Shown here in pieces: positions 5,360 to 5,570 of a DNA stretch of 5,570 bases. Position 1 is the first letter of the stretch, and each line of letters starts with the position of its first letter. The position numbers were made by a program, and so were the translations under genes. The notes beneath the pieces were generated by a model. The model had not been told where the DNA came from. It saw only the letters and a list, made by a program, of their open reading frames with translations, and searched no databases. Source of the stretch: Anaerolineales bacterium (GTDB lineage Bacteria; Chloroflexota; Anaerolineae; 4572-78; NAK82); NCBI GenBank assembly GCA_024643945.1, contig JAHELX010000441.1, positions 1 to 5,570 on the forward strand, read 5' to 3'.

Positions 5360-5570
5360 TCAGGCCAACAGCCCGTACGGCTCCTCGATCAGCTCCACCA
5401 CACGTCCCAAGAACTGCGCCGCCAACGCCCCGTCCAGTACGCGATGATCGCATGACAAGGACAGCACTGCCGCCGCGCGGGCAACCAGTTGTCCATCAAC
5501 CACGGCCGGCCGCTCGACGATTCGCCCCACAGCCAGGATAGCCGACTGCGGTGGGTTAAGAATGGCCTGG
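5360..5570 (-). CDS. 2-oxoacid dehydrogenase E2 (dihydrolipoamide acyltransferase), C-terminal end only
   Basis: The last 69 residues of the catalytic domain of an E2 acyltransferase, the core subunit of pyruvate, branched-chain 2-oxoacid, 2-oxoglutarate or acetoin dehydrogenase complexes, which moves an acyl group from lipoate to coenzyme A. Visible landmarks are the PPQSAILAVGRI strand (about 6-17) and the catalytic motif SCDHRVLDGALAAQFL (39-54), with the active-site His42 and Asp46-Gly47 of the HxxxDG signature, followed by the family-typical ending helix. The first complete codon is at 5567-5569; the 5' part, including the lipoyl and E1/E3-binding domains, lies beyond the right edge. The fragment cannot tell which oxoacid complex it belongs to. 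It is 37 nt upstream of the M24 homologue on the same strand, so the two could be co-transcribed. Confidence 0.92.
   Translation of the reverse strand, partial: QAILNPPQSAILAVGRIVERPAVVDGQLVARAAAVLSLSCDHRVLDGALAAQFLGRVVELIEEPYGLLA

Overview
The window is bacterial, moderately GC-rich and completely one-directional: every supported gene lies on the minus strand. Read 5'->3' on that strand, the order is: the tail of a 2-oxoacid dehydrogenase E2 (acyltransferase) gene, an M24 (pita-bread fold) peptidase homologue, rhaM, rhaD, rhaI, a small EthD-like gene, and a ribokinase-family sugar kinase cut by the left edge. Most starts have strong AGGAGG-type Shine-Dalgarno sites. The phylum cannot be fixed from this sequence. 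The L-rhamnose isomerase is of the Pseudomonas stutzeri/Bacillus RhaI type rather than E. coli RhaA. That, with the mixed gene neighbourhood, would suit a Chloroflexota- or Firmicutes-like organism, but this is a weak inference.

The core (about 920-3989) is an L-rhamnose catabolic cluster. RhaM interconverts the rhamnose anomers, RhaI makes L-rhamnulose, and RhaD cleaves L-rhamnulose 1-phosphate to DHAP and L-lactaldehyde. The kinase step between RhaI and RhaD is not represented by a classical FGGY-family RhaB here. The only kinase present is the PfkB/ribokinase-family protein at the left end, which may phosphorylate rhamnulose, or the true RhaB may lie outside the window.

The gaps in front of rhaM (145 nt), rhaD (126 nt) and rhaI (210 nt) are long for an operon and hold regulatory-looking sequence. 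The clearest is a sigma70-type promoter upstream of rhaI (TTGACT, 17 nt, TAAGAT) whose spacer contains a 14-bp palindrome. It is bracketed by two copies of a 9-bp direct repeat, and a near-copy of that repeat occurs upstream of rhaD. rhaI and the EthD-like gene are tightly linked: the rhaI stop codon is part of the next gene's Shine-Dalgarno site.

Two proteins have altered active sites. RhaD carries Gln where the second zinc-binding His of the HxH motif is expected. The M24 homologue has lost both metal-binding Asp residues and the usual proton-shuttling His, but keeps the later His, Glu and Glu. I saw no RNA genes, CRISPR arrays, insertion sequences or convincing rho-independent terminators.
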